Source of the DNA: Pseudarthrobacter albicanus
GTDB lineage: Bacteria > Actinomycetota > Actinomycetes > Actinomycetales > Micrococcaceae
Direction of reading: 5' to 3'
DNA length: 64,000 bases
Assembly (NCBI RefSeq): GCF_018224015.1
Contig: NZ_JAGPOT010000025.1
Coordinates: 35,811-99,810, forward strand
The notes beneath the pieces are model-generated. The model had not been told where the DNA came from. It did not search any database and saw nothing but the letters and a program-made list of their open reading frames with translations. Within the stretch, counting starts at the first letter, position 1; each line of letters starts with the position of its first letter. The translations under genes and the position numbers were made by a program. Positions 55,893-64,000 of the stretch are shown in pieces.

Positions 55893-58166
55893 CTACTCGG
55901 AGTCAGCGCCCTCGGCCGGAGCCGAAGCGTGAACACGCTCGGTCTGGCCGGCGCCTTCCGCGTCAGCCACGACCGGGGACAGGGAGAGCTTGCCGCGGTC
56001 ATCGATCTTGGTGATTTCCACCTGGATCTTCTGGCCGACGGAGACGACGTCGTCGACGTTGTCCACGCGCTTGCCCTCGGCGAGCTTGCGCAGCTCGGAG
56101 ATGTGCAGCAGGCCGTCCTTGCCCGGAGTCAGGGACACGAAGGCGCCGAAGGTCGTGGTCTTGACGACCGTGCCCAGGTAGCGCTCACCGATTTCCGGGA
56201 TCTGCGGGTTGGCGATGGCGTTGATCGCGGACCGTGCTGCGTCGGCAGACGGGCCGTTCGTGGCGCCGATGTAGACCGTGCCGTCGTCCTCGATCGAGAT
56301 GTCGGCGCCGGTGTCCTCCTGGATCTGGTTGATCATCTTGCCCTTCGGGCCGATGACCTCGCCGATCTTGTCAACCGGGATCTTGACCGCGATGACGCGC
56401 GGCGCGAACTCGGAGAGCTCGTCCGGGGTGTCGATCGCGGAGTTCAGGACGTCCAGGATGTGCAGGCGGGCTTCGCGGGCCTGCTTCAGGGCGGCCGCCA
56501 GGACGGAGGCCGGGATGCCGTCGAGCTTGGTGTCCAGCTGGATGGCCGTGACGAACTCGGACGTACCGGCAACCTTGAAGTCCATGTCACCGAAGGCATC
56601 TTCGGCGCCGAGGATATCGGTCAGGGCGGCGTAGCGGGTCTGGCCGTCGACCTGGTCTGAGACCAGGCCCATGGCGATACCGGCGACGGCGGCCTTCAGC
56701 GGCACACCTGCGTTGAGCAGGGACAGTGTGGAGGCGCAGACGGAACCCATCGACGTCGAACCGTTGGAGCTGAGGGCCTCAGACACCTGGCGGATCGCGT
56801 ACGGGAATTCCTCGCGGGAGGGCAGCACCGGCATGATGGCGCGCTCGGCGAGGGCGCCGTGGCCGATTTCGCGGCGCTTCGGCGAACCGACGCGGCCGGT
56901 CTCGCCGGTGGAGTACGGCGGGAAGTTGTAGTTGTGCATGTAGCGCTTGCGCGTCACGGGAGACAGCGAGTCGATCTGCTGTTCCATCTTGAGCATGTTC
57001 AGCGTGGTGACACCCATGATCTGGGTCTCGCCGCGTTCGAAGATGGCCGAGCCGTGGACGCGGGGCAGGACCTCAACCTCGGCGGTGAGCTGGCGGATAT
57101 CCGTCAGGCCGCGGCCGTCGATGCGGATCTGGTCCTTGAGGATGCGCTGGCGCACAACCTGCTTGGTGACCGAGCGGAATGCTGCGGACAGCTCCTTCTC
57201 GCGGCCTTCGAACTGGCCGGCCAGGGACGAGATGACCTCGTCCTTGAGCGCGTCGGAAGCGGTGTCGCGTTCCTGCTTGTCGGCGATCTGGAAGACAGCG
57301 GCGAGCTTCTCGGCTCCGGCGGCCTCGACGGCGGCGAAGACGTCGTCCTGGTAGTCCAGGAATACCGGGAATTCGACGGTCGGCTTGGCGGCGCGGGCAG
57401 CCAGGTCGGCCTGGGCTTCGCAGAGGGCCTTGATGAACGGCTTGGCAGCCTCGAGGCCTTCGGAGACGACCTCTTCGGTCGGGGCGGTGGCGCCCTGTTC
57501 CTTGATGAGGTTCCAGGAGTTGTCGGTGGCTTCGGCTTCAACCATCATGATGGCGACGTCGTCTCCGTCGGCACCCGACACAACCCGGCCGGCGACGACC
57601 ATGTTGAAGACGGCGTTCTGCAGCTCGGAGTGCTTCGGGAACGCAACCCACTGCGAGCCGTTCTCGTCGGCAACGAGGGCAACGCGGACGCCGCCGATCG
57701 GGCCGGAGAAGGGCAGGCCGGAGAGCTGGGTGGACATCGAGGAAGCGTTGATCGCGACCACGTCGTAGAGCTCGTCCGGGTTGATGGAGAGCACGGTGAC
57801 GACGATCTGGACCTCGTTGCGCAGGCCCTTGACGAAGGCCGGGCGCAGCGGGCGGTCCATCAGGCGGCAGGCCAGGATCGCTTCGGTGGACGGGCGGCCT
57901 TCGCGGCGGAAGAACGAGCCCGGGATGCGGCCGGCCGCGTACATGCGCTCTTCGACGTCGACCGTCAGCGGGAAGAAGTCGAAACCTTCACGCGGGTGCT
58001 TGCCGGCGGTGGTGGCGGACAGCAGTGCGGTCTCTTCGTCGAGGTAGACCATCGCTGCGCCGGCTGCCTGCTTGGCAAGCCGGCCGGTTTCAAAGCGGAT
58101 TACACGCTTGCCGAAGCGGCCATTGTCAATGACTGCCTCTGAGAACTGGATTTCGGGACCCTCCAT
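55893..58166 (-). CDS. pnp: Polynucleotide phosphorylase
   Basis: A 757-residue PNPase with two RNase PH domains, then a KH domain ([20 protein letters not shown]) and an S1 domain ([20 protein letters not shown]). Active-site blocks are [20 protein letters not shown] and [17 protein letters not shown]. It degrades RNA 3' to 5' with phosphate. GGAGGTGA lies eight bases before the ATG. rpsO lies upstream; the terminator at 58372 separates them, but pnp may be read through. Confidence 0.98.
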   Translation of the reverse strand: MEGPEIQFSEAVIDNGRFGKRVIRFETGRLAKQAAGAAMVYLDEETALLSATTAGKHPREGFDFFPLTVDVEERMYAAGRIPGSFFRREGRPSTEAILACRLMDRPLRPAFVKGLRNEVQIVVTVLSINPDELYDVVAINASSMSTQLSGLPFSGPIGGVRVALVADENGSQWVAFPKHSELQNAVFNMVVAGRVVSGADGDDVAIMMVEAEATDNSWNLIKEQGATAPTEEVVSEGLEAAKPFIKALCEAQADLAARAAKPTVEFPVFLDYQDDVFAAVEAAGAEKLAAVFQIADKQERDTASDALKDEVISSLAGQFEGREKELSAAFRSVTKQVVRQRILKDQIRIDGRGLTDIRQLTAEVEVLPRVHGSAIFERGETQIMGVTTLNMLKMEQQIDSLSPVTRKRYMHNYNFPPYSTGETGRVGSPKRREIGHGALAERAIMPVLPSREEFPYAIRQVSEALSSNGSTSMGSVCASTLSLLNAGVPLKAAVAGIAMGLVSDQVDGQTRYAALTDILGAEDAFGDMDFKVAGTSEFVTAIQLDTKLDGIPASVLAAALKQAREARLHILDVLNSAIDTPDELSEFAPRVIAVKIPVDKIGEVIGPKGKMINQIQEDTGADISIEDDGTVYIGATNGPSADAARSAINAIANPQIPEIGERYLGTVVKTTTFGAFVSLTPGKDGLLHISELRKLAEGKRVDNVDDVVSVGQKIQVEITKIDDRGKLSLSPVVADAEGAGQTERVHASAPAEGADSE

Positions 58167-58371
58167 AGAGAGTCACCTCCGTTTCATGGTTCACGGAGCC
58201 CAGCCGCATCAACCCAAGCCAGCATCTGTCGACTGGCCTGCACTGCACCCGGTCATCGATCGAGACCCACGGGCCGGGGGTTTCATTCTTCGAAACCGTT
58301 CCCGGGGATCACTACCGAGGACCGCGAATGCGTGATGCGGTTGATCCTCCTGTTGAGTTGTATTTGAAGAA

Positions 58372-58402
58372 GGCGGCCCTTTCCGTTCCGGAAGGGGCCG
58401 CC
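58372..58402 (-). terminator. Hairpin between rpsO and pnp
   Basis: On the minus strand GGCGGCCCCTTCCG pairs with CGGAAAGGGCCGCC and is followed by TTCTTC. It ends rpsO transcripts, possibly only in part, with pnp further downstream. Confidence 0.8.
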
Positions 58403-58414
58403 CCTTAGAGCTGA

Positions 58415-58684
58415 CTAGCGGCGCAGGCCGAGACGCTCGATGAGCGCACGGTAGCGGGCGATGTCAGTGTTCTTGAGGTAGGTGAGCATGCGCTTGCGAC
58501 GACCGACCATGGCCAGCAGACCGCGCTGGGTGTGGTAATCGTGCTTGTGCACCTTCATGTGCTCAGTGAGATCCTTGATCCGCTGAGTCAGGACTGCAAC
58601 CTGGACCTCCGGCGAACCGGTGTCGGCCTCGGACGTTGCGAAATCCTTGATGATGGACTGCTTTACAGCGGCTTCAAGTGCCAC
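58415..58684 (-). CDS. rpsO: 30S ribosomal protein S15
   Basis: An 89-residue protein. [20 protein letters not shown] and [15 protein letters not shown] are the S15 core; the GTG at 58684 gives the family start [16 protein letters not shown]. Next to pnp, the near-universal order. An in-frame extension upstream is not family-like. Confidence 0.98.
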   Translation of the reverse strand: MALEAAVKQSIIKDFATSEADTGSPEVQVAVLTQRIKDLTEHMKVHKHDYHTQRGLLAMVGRRKRMLTYLKNTDIARYRALIERLGLRR

Positions 58685-58824
58685 GATAACTCCTAGAGAT
58701 GTGCCGTGAGGCCCGAAACAGTAATTCCACTGCCGGGGTGCCGGTGCCGGAAACCCTCTCCACAAGCAAGGCTTCCACTACACAACAAGAGCCAGCCGCC
58801 ACGGACTGCAGCCGGATCCAACGT

Positions 58825-60108
58825 TTAGTTTACCGGCTTGTCGCCAAGGTTGTCGAAACCGCCGCTTTCCAGCCGCTCCCGGATCGCGGCCACGCCGCGG
58901 TACAGCTCCGCGAAGGACGTGCTCAGCGGTGAGAGCCCGATCCTGATGCCCTGCGGCGCACGGAAGTCGGGAATGACATCCTGCTCCCACAAGGCGGCGG
59001 TCATTTCCCGGAAGGCGGGGTGGTCCACGGTGATGTGGCTGCCGCGCAGCCCGGGGTCCCGCGGGGTTCCCAGCGTCACTCCCGCGGGGGCGAGCCAGGC
59101 GTCGTGGAGTTCGACGGCGAACGCGGTCAGCAGCCGGGACTTTTCCCGGACGGCGGCCATCCCGACTTCCTCGAGCAGATCCAGGGTGCCGCGCATCGCG
59201 AGCATGCCGAAGATGGCCGGGGTGCCGCTCAGGAAACCCCGGACGCCGGCGGCGGGCTCATAGCCGGCCGCCATGTCGAAGGCGTCCTTCCGGCCCATCC
59301 AGCCCCAGATGGGCTGCCGCAGCCCGGGCAGGTGCCGGGCGTTGACGTAGGCGAACGCGGGCGAGCCCGGTCCCCCGTTCAGGTATTTGTAGGTGCAGCC
59401 CGCGGCGAAGTCGACGCCGGCCGCGTCCAGCCCGATCTCAATGGACCCGGCGGAATGGCACAGATCCCAGACCACCAGCGCGCCGGCGTCGTGCACCGCG
59501 GCGGTGATCCCCGGGAGGTCCGCGAGGAATCCGGACCGGTAGGCGATCTGGCTCAGGAGTACGACGGCGGTGGCCGGCCCGGTGGCGGCCCGCACCTGGT
59601 CGACGGTCACGCCGGAGGCGGGATCGGCGTCGATCCAGCGCAAGGTGAGACCCTCTTCGCGCGCGATCCCCTCGACCAGGTAGCGGTCGGTGGGGAAATT
59701 GTCCGTGTCCAGGACGATTTCCGTGCGGGCCGGGTCCGGGACGGCGGCCAGCGCGGCGCGGATCAGCTTGTACAGCACGACGGTGGTGGAGTCGGCGATG
59801 ATGGTCTGGCCCGGGGCGGCGCCGAGGACGGCCCGGCCCAACTGGTCGCCGATGACCTGCGGCAGTTCCAGCCATTCCTCGTCCCAGCCGCGGATCAGCC
59901 GGCCGCCCCAGCTGTCCCGGATGAAGCTGCCGACGTCGGTGACCGTGCGCTTGAGCGGGCGGCCCAGGGAATTCCCGTCCAGGTAGGACAGTGCGGTGTC
60001 GGTGCCGATGAAGTGCTCGCGGTAGCCGGCCAGCGGATCCGCGGCATCCAGTTCGAGGGCCCGCTGCCACAGAAAGTCCGTTGCTTCGGTGCTGGCGGGG
60101 ATGCTCAC
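58825..60108 (-). CDS. kynU: Kynureninase
   Basis: A 427-residue PLP enzyme of the KynU family: DSTTVVLYKLIRAALAA, then VVWDLCHSAGSIEIGLDA (PLP-binding Asp) and the Schiff-base Lys in AAGCTYKYLNGGPGSPAF. It cleaves kynurenine to anthranilate and alanine. The GTG start overlaps the kynA stop by GTGA. Confidence 0.94.
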   Translation of the reverse strand: MSIPASTEATDFLWQRALELDAADPLAGYREHFIGTDTALSYLDGNSLGRPLKRTVTDVGSFIRDSWGGRLIRGWDEEWLELPQVIGDQLGRAVLGAAPGQTIIADSTTVVLYKLIRAALAAVPDPARTEIVLDTDNFPTDRYLVEGIAREEGLTLRWIDADPASGVTVDQVRAATGPATAVVLLSQIAYRSGFLADLPGITAAVHDAGALVVWDLCHSAGSIEIGLDAAGVDFAAGCTYKYLNGGPGSPAFAYVNARHLPGLRQPIWGWMGRKDAFDMAAGYEPAAGVRGFLSGTPAIFGMLAMRGTLDLLEEVGMAAVREKSRLLTAFAVELHDAWLAPAGVTLGTPRDPGLRGSHITVDHPAFREMTAALWEQDVIPDFRAPQGIRIGLSPLSTSFAELYRGVAAIRERLESGGFDNLGDKPVN

Positions 60109-60959
60109 CGGCCGATCTCCGTCCGGACGGCGAAGAGCTCCGGGAAGAAAGTCAGTTCCAGGGCCTTCTGCAGGAAGGCAGCGCCGCTGGAACCGCCCGT
60201 GCCCGCTTTCATCCCGATGGTGCGCTGGACCGTGCGCAGGTGCCGGAAGCGCCAGAGCTGGAAGTTGTCCTCGAGGTCCACGAGTTCCTCACAGGCCTCG
60301 TAGGCGCCCCAGTTGTCGGCCGCGTTCTCGTAGATGTACTTGAACACCGGCACCAGCCCGGGGCAGAACTCGTGCGCCTCGCTGACGTCGCGGTCCAGCA
60401 CCGACGCGGGGATGTCGAAGCCCTGCCGCTTGAGGTAGGCCAGGAAGTCGTCGTAGATGCTTGGCTCTTCGAGGAGTTCCTTCAGCATCGCGTGCGCCCC
60501 GGGATCGGACTCGAAGACCGGCAGCATCTTGCGGTTCTTGTTGCCGAGCAGGAACTCCACTGCCCGGTACTGGCTGGACTGGAAGCCGGAGGAGTTGCCC
60601 AGGAAGCCGCGGAACTGCGAATACTCGGTGGGCGTGAGGGTGGCGAGCACGGACCACTGCTCGGTCAGGGTCTTCTGGATGTGCTTGACCCGGGCGACCG
60701 CCTTCAGCGCCGAGCCGAGGTCATCGGTGCGCAGCCAGGCGGCGGCACTGCGCAGCTCATGCAGGACCAGCTTCAGCCACAGCTCCGTGGTCTGGTGCTG
60801 GATGATGAACAGCATCTCGTCGTGGTGTTCGGGGGAGCTGACCGGCTGCTGGGCGCTGAGCAGGGTCGGCAGCTGCAGGTAGGACGCGTAGCTCATCCGG
60901 GAACTGAAGTCGCGGACAATGTCCGGGTCCAGCTCCCTCGTGTTTTTCTCAATGCCCAC
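60105..60959 (-). CDS. kynA: Tryptophan 2,3-dioxygenase
   Basis: A 284-residue heme dioxygenase. Typical stretches are DEMLFIIQHQTTELWLKLVL, TLTPTEYSQFRGFLGNSSGF and LWRFRHLRTVQRTIGMKAGT with the heme-ligand His. It oxidises tryptophan to formylkynurenine. The GTG at 60959 is chosen because GGAAGG lies six bases upstream. Coupled to kynU; the formamidase (kynB) is not in this window. Confidence 0.94.
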   Translation of the reverse strand: MGIEKNTRELDPDIVRDFSSRMSYASYLQLPTLLSAQQPVSSPEHHDEMLFIIQHQTTELWLKLVLHELRSAAAWLRTDDLGSALKAVARVKHIQKTLTEQWSVLATLTPTEYSQFRGFLGNSSGFQSSQYRAVEFLLGNKNRKMLPVFESDPGAHAMLKELLEEPSIYDDFLAYLKRQGFDIPASVLDRDVSEAHEFCPGLVPVFKYIYENAADNWGAYEACEELVDLEDNFQLWRFRHLRTVQRTIGMKAGTGGSSGAAFLQKALELTFFPELFAVRTEIGR

Positions 60960-60993
60960 AGTGTGCCTTCCGCGGTTCGGTGATTTCCGCGGC

Positions 60994-62016
60994 TCAGTGC
61001 CTTCCGCGGTGCGCGACCAGGAGATCGTGCGCCTGGACCACGTCCAGGCGCATCTGCTCCACCAGCGCTTCAGGCCCACGGTACGCCACCATGCCCCGCA
61101 GCCTCGTGACGAATTCCACCACTACTGTCTGGCCGTACAGATCGAAGGCGTCGGCGTCTTCGGCCGGACGGTCGATCACGTGTGCCTCGACCTGCCGGCT
61201 GACGCCGTCGAAGGTGGGATTGGATCCCACGGAGATGGCGGCGGGCCACCGGGTGCCGGCCTGGTCCACGAGCCAGCCGGCATAGATGCCGTCCGCAGGG
61301 ATGTAGCCGCTCGCCGTGAACGCGAGGTTGGCCGTGGGGAAGCCCAGGTCCCGGCCGCGCGCGGCGCCGTGCACGACTTCACCGCGCATCCGGTGGGGGC
61401 GGCCCAGGACCGCGGCGGCGGTGGCGACGTCGCCCGATCGCAGTGCCTCGCGCACCCAGGTGGAGGAGCAGCGGCGGTCCGTGCCGCCGTCGTCGTGCAC
61501 CGCGTTGTGCAGTTTTTCATCGTGCAGGGGGAAGCCTTCGGAACCGAATTCGCTGATGACCAGCACCTCGAAGCCGAGCTTCCGGCCCAGTTCCTGCATG
61601 GTGGCCAGGTCGCCGGAATTGCCACGGCCGAAGCGGGCGTCGTGGCCGATCACCACGTGGCTCGCCTTGAGGCTGCCGATCAGGATGTCGGCCACGAATT
61701 CCTCCGGCGTGAGGCCGGCCAGCTCGAGTGAATACTTCAGCACCAGCACGGAGTCCAGGCCCAGCTCGCCGAGTGCCACCAGCTTGTCCTCCAGCCCCAT
61801 GATCAGTTCAGGAGCGGATTCGGGCCGGTGCACCTGCGCCGGATGGGGGTCGAACGTGATGGCGACGGCACGGGCATGGTTCAGGCGGCCGATGCGGACG
61901 AGCTGCGAGAGCACCTGCTGGTGTCCGCGATGCACGCCGTCGAAGTTGCCGAATGTGACGACCGTAGGACCGAAGTCCGCCGGGACTTCGGACGGATCGT
62001 TCCAGATGTGGACCAT
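60994..62016 (-). CDS. ribF: Bifunctional riboflavin kinase/FAD synthetase
   Basis: A 340-residue RibF. The N-terminal nucleotidyltransferase has TVVTFGNFDGVHRGHQQVLS, and the C-terminal flavokinase domain has GRDLGFPTANLAFTASGYIP and SVGSNPTFDGVSRQVEAHVI. It makes FMN and FAD. AAGG and GAGG lie near the ATG at 62016. Only 34 bases separate it from kynA, so all three genes may be one transcript. Confidence 0.95.
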   Translation of the reverse strand: MVHIWNDPSEVPADFGPTVVTFGNFDGVHRGHQQVLSQLVRIGRLNHARAVAITFDPHPAQVHRPESAPELIMGLEDKLVALGELGLDSVLVLKYSLELAGLTPEEFVADILIGSLKASHVVIGHDARFGRGNSGDLATMQELGRKLGFEVLVISEFGSEGFPLHDEKLHNAVHDDGGTDRRCSSTWVREALRSGDVATAAAVLGRPHRMRGEVVHGAARGRDLGFPTANLAFTASGYIPADGIYAGWLVDQAGTRWPAAISVGSNPTFDGVSRQVEAHVIDRPAEDADAFDLYGQTVVVEFVTRLRGMVAYRGPEALVEQMRLDVVQAHDLLVAHRGRH

Positions 62017-62263
62017 GAACCTCGCCTTTTGCTGCCTGCCATGAACTCTTCCGGAGACGGTGCCGGCTCCGGAACTCTCTAAGATTACCCGCATTCACGG
62101 CGCGTCCGGGACGGTGCGGCCGGGCGGCCGGAAGCGGTCTTCCGCGGCCTTCCGCGTGCCGGGCGCCCGGACTACGATTCACGGGCAGCAGTTCGGCGGT
62201 GCCGGTCCGGGCGCCGTTTCCTGCGACGCCGCCGCCGCTCCCGGCGCGGCTGAAGGAGTACCC

Positions 62264-63051
62264 ATGACTGAGCTCCAGGACATTCTCGGGCACATTCCGG
62301 TCGGGCAGATCGCAGGGCTGCTCGGCACGGACCAGGAGACCGCCAACGCCGCGGTGGCGGCCGCGGTGCCCACGCTCCTGGCCGGCATGCACAACAACGC
62401 CCAGGCCCCCGACGGCGCAGCGTCGCTGGAATCCGCGCTCGGCCAGCACCGAACGGGCTGGTCGACGGCGGAGTCGACGTCTCGCGGGTGGACACCGCGG
62501 ACGGTGAAAAGATCGTCAGCCACGTCTTTGGCGGACAGCAGGACCAGGTGGCCAGCCAGCTGGCCGGGACCGCGCAACTGGGCGGCGCAGGCGGGGACCT
62601 GGTCAAGAAGCTCCTGCCGATCCTGGCCCCGATCGTGATGTCCTATCTTGCGAAAAGGCTGCTCGGCGGCCGCGGCGGCCCGGGCGGCCCGGGCGGTGCC
62701 GGTGCGGGTGCGGGTGCCGGTGGGGTCGATCTGGGAGGCCTCCTGGGCGGCCTCCTCGGAGGTGGCGCTGCCGGGGGCGGCGGTGGACTCGGCGATCTCC
62801 TGGGCGGCCTGCTTGGCGGTAGCGGTAGCGGTGGCGGCCGGGGCGGAGGCCAGCCGTCGTCGCACCCGGTGGCGCAGGAAGCCGGACTCGAGCCCCGGTC
62901 CTATCCCCAGGGCCAGCCGGCCGGGGGCGCGCCGCGGCCGGGTGAGCTTATCGACGTCGATCTGCCTGGCAGCCAGCCGGAGGACCAGAAGAACGACGAC
63001 GACGACGGCGGCGGCGGCGGGCTGCTGGGCGGCCTCTTCGGGAAGAAGTAG
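62264..63051 (+). pseudogene. DUF937 protein gene with a single-base frameshift
   Basis: Frame one from the ATG at 62264 (AAGGAG eight bases upstream) reads MTELQDILGHIPVGQIAGLL and AALESALGQHR. At about 62449-62453 the frame shifts: the next frame continues NGLVDGGVDVSRVDTADGEK and GQQDQVASQLAGTAQLGGAG, then MSYLAKRLLGG and a Gly-rich tail to 63051. One missing base would explain it. The DUF937 (YidB-like) fold is thus split; sequencing error cannot be ruled out. Confidence 0.7.
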
Positions 63052-63096
63052 GCACGTCCGGGCTCCCCTATGTCGTCGCTTCGCATACTGCCTTGG

Positions 63097-63258
63097 CTAG
63101 ACCGGGGTACCGCCCTGGCAGAGCGCGGATCGGATGAGCGCGGCATCTTCGAGGGTCAGTTCCACCAGCCCGCGGCGGAGCTGATACCCCCAGTTTGGTG
63201 TACTGGTCAGCCGCAGCGAGCCTTTGAGGCCGTCAAGCGGGACCGGCTGGCTGGTTTC
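63097..63258 (-). pseudogene. C-terminal fragment of an unidentified gene next to the tnpB right end
   Basis: The minus strand reads ETSQPVPLDGLKGSLRLTST, PNWGYQLRRGLVELTLED and AALIRSALCQGGTPV-stop in a frame that looks protein-like. It begins directly at the edge of the IS200/IS605 element, so it may be the end of a gene interrupted by the insertion. I do not recognise the family. Confidence 0.4.
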
Positions 63259-63311
63259 TTGACATCCTCCCCGACCTGAAGGACGGGGATTCCCGTGGCT
63301 GGTCGCCGCCG
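63259..63311 (-). mobile_element. IS200/IS605-type right end with hairpin, probable reRNA 3' part
   Basis: On the minus strand, downstream of the tnpB stop, GGGAATCCCCGTCCTTCAGG then TCGGGGAGGATGTCAAG forms the typical hairpin (CCCCG/CGGGG) of IS200/IS605 right ends. In TnpB systems this end is the 3' part of the guide RNA scaffold. The probable element edge is TGTCAAG at about 63259; sequence beyond it (GAAACCAGCCAGCCGG on the minus strand) would be the natural guide. Confidence 0.65.
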
Positions 63312-64000
63312 TCAGGCGGCAGCCAGTTGGGTGGTTACTGCTTCGACAGGGACCGCTCCGGCAAGCCGGAGTCTTACGTCCCCTCCACAGTCGTTTAGGC
63401 TCTCCGCAAGTCCTGCGGCGAGCATGATATTCACTGCTGCGTTGTAGTCGCGGTCGAGGACAGTGCCACAACCACCGCAGGCCCAGACACGGACCGACAG
63501 CGGCTTCTTGCCGTCCCTGATCCCGCATGCGGAGCATACCTGGCTGGTGGGTTCCCATTGGCTGACGCGCAGAACGGTGCAACCGTACTTCAGTCCCGCG
63601 TGGGTAAGTTCGTTGATGAACACACCCCACCCGGCGTCGTGGATCGATTTTGCGAGTCTGGTACGTGCCAGCCCCGTGATGTTGAGCGTTTCGACTGCGA
63701 CCGCCTGGTTTTCGCGGGCCAGCCTGACGGCGATCTTGCGGGTGAAATCCTGGCGCAGGTCACGCGTTTTCGCGTGGATTTTCGCGACCCTGGCACGGGC
63801 TTTCGCCCTGTTTTTTGAGCCCTTCACGCGGCGGGACAGTTCCCGTTGGGCGCGGGCGGGTTTCCGTTGCGCCTTCCGGTCAAAGCGTGGCGCGGGGACT
63901 TTCTCCCTGGTGCCGTCGCTGTAGGTGATCGCCGCGAAATCCGTCAGGCCAAGATCGAGCCCCGCAGTACGCGGGACACGGTCAGGGGCGGCGGCGGTTT
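63312..64000 (-). CDS. tnpB: TnpB RNA-guided nuclease (IS200/IS605 OrfB), partial at its N-terminus
   Basis: About 229 C-terminal residues are visible; the start is beyond the window edge. RuvC motif I is AGLDLGLTDFAAITYSDG (Asp), motif II VAVETLNITGL (Glu), a zinc ribbon is CSACG and CGGCG, and motif III DRDYNAAVNIMLA (Asp). All key residues are intact, so the nuclease may be active. The GPxxPPAN helix-turn-helix N-part cannot be seen. The element's right-end hairpin lies just downstream. Confidence 0.9.
   Translation of the reverse strand, partial: TAAAPDRVPRTAGLDLGLTDFAAITYSDGTREKVPAPRFDRKAQRKPARAQRELSRRVKGSKNRAKARARVAKIHAKTRDLRQDFTRKIAVRLARENQAVAVETLNITGLARTRLAKSIHDAGWGVFINELTHAGLKYGCTVLRVSQWEPTSQVCSACGIRDGKKPLSVRVWACGGCGTVLDRDYNAAVNIMLAAGLAESLNDCGGDVRLRLAGAVPVEAVTTQLAAA

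Overview
The window is a 64 kb piece of a high-GC actinobacterial chromosome. Gene order and protein character point to Arthrobacter/Pseudarthrobacter (Micrococcaceae): recA-recX-miaB-miaA-dapF, lexA divergent from a LysM protein, ftsK-pgsA-cinA-clgR, infC-rpmI-rplT, a DUF222 (13E12-type) HNH protein and a split pntA. This assignment rests on synteny and protein features, not on a database search. Most of the window is core genome with tightly packed, often overlapping (ATGA/GTGA) genes, mainly on the minus strand.

Layout. 1-2.7 kb: NAD(P) transhydrogenase operon, with pntB cut by the window edge. 2.9-8.3 kb: DUF222 HNH protein with an internal triplicated block, Nudix hydrolase, MFS exporter, CDF metal transporter and a GlsB-type stress membrane protein. 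8.3-12.2 kb: TrmH-type methyltransferase and infC-rpmI-rplT, where infC starts at AUU, carries a very long Ala/Pro/Glu/Lys tail and has a potentially structured leader. 12.2-18.1 kb: MFS protein, SseB, and the histidine genes hisC-B-H-(small membrane protein)-A. 18.2-31.5 kb: a DNA-repair and tRNA-modification region with lexA and a LysM cell-division-suppressor candidate sharing two SOS boxes, a DinG-type helicase, hflX, dapF, miaA, miaB, recX, recA (SOS box), DUF3046, a MarR regulator and clgR. 31.6-39.5 kb: cinA, pgsA, ftsK, RNase J, dapA and a nitrilase. 39.6-40.9 kb: a rearranged accessory patch with a 31-bp minisatellite, an SOS-box-preceded fragment of a DUF222 gene, an IS1595-type deletion derivative and a 155-bp duplicated non-coding block. 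40.9-49.6 kb: an acyltransferase-like membrane protein, dapB, and a molybdenum-cofactor cluster (moaE, mog, moaC, moeA, divergent moaA-moaD) with a membrane-anchored sulfite-oxidase-fold enzyme that is its probable client. 49.7-54.4 kb: a second accessory stretch with two small ABM-like proteins, a TetR regulator, a broken gene, a possible H-type-lectin-like gene with a decayed second copy beside an 18-base C tract, and a lipoprotein. 54.4-62.0 kb: M16 protease, pnp, rpsO and a ribF-kynA-kynU run. 62.2-64 kb: a frameshifted DUF937 gene and the 3' part of an IS200/IS605-type tnpB.

Functional links. LexA, RecA, RecX, the LysM protein and the DUF222 fragment form a local SOS set, with five putative or related control elements and four convincing SOS boxes. 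ClgR lies in its usual actinobacterial neighbourhood and has an inverted repeat just upstream. The Moco genes probably serve the oxidoreductase beside them. KynA and KynU run downstream of ribF. The most interesting leads are the internal twin-arginine motif in the Moco enzyme, the SOS-controlled DUF222 remnant with its minisatellite, the infC leader, the TnpB end with its readable guide, and the decayed lectin-like pair.
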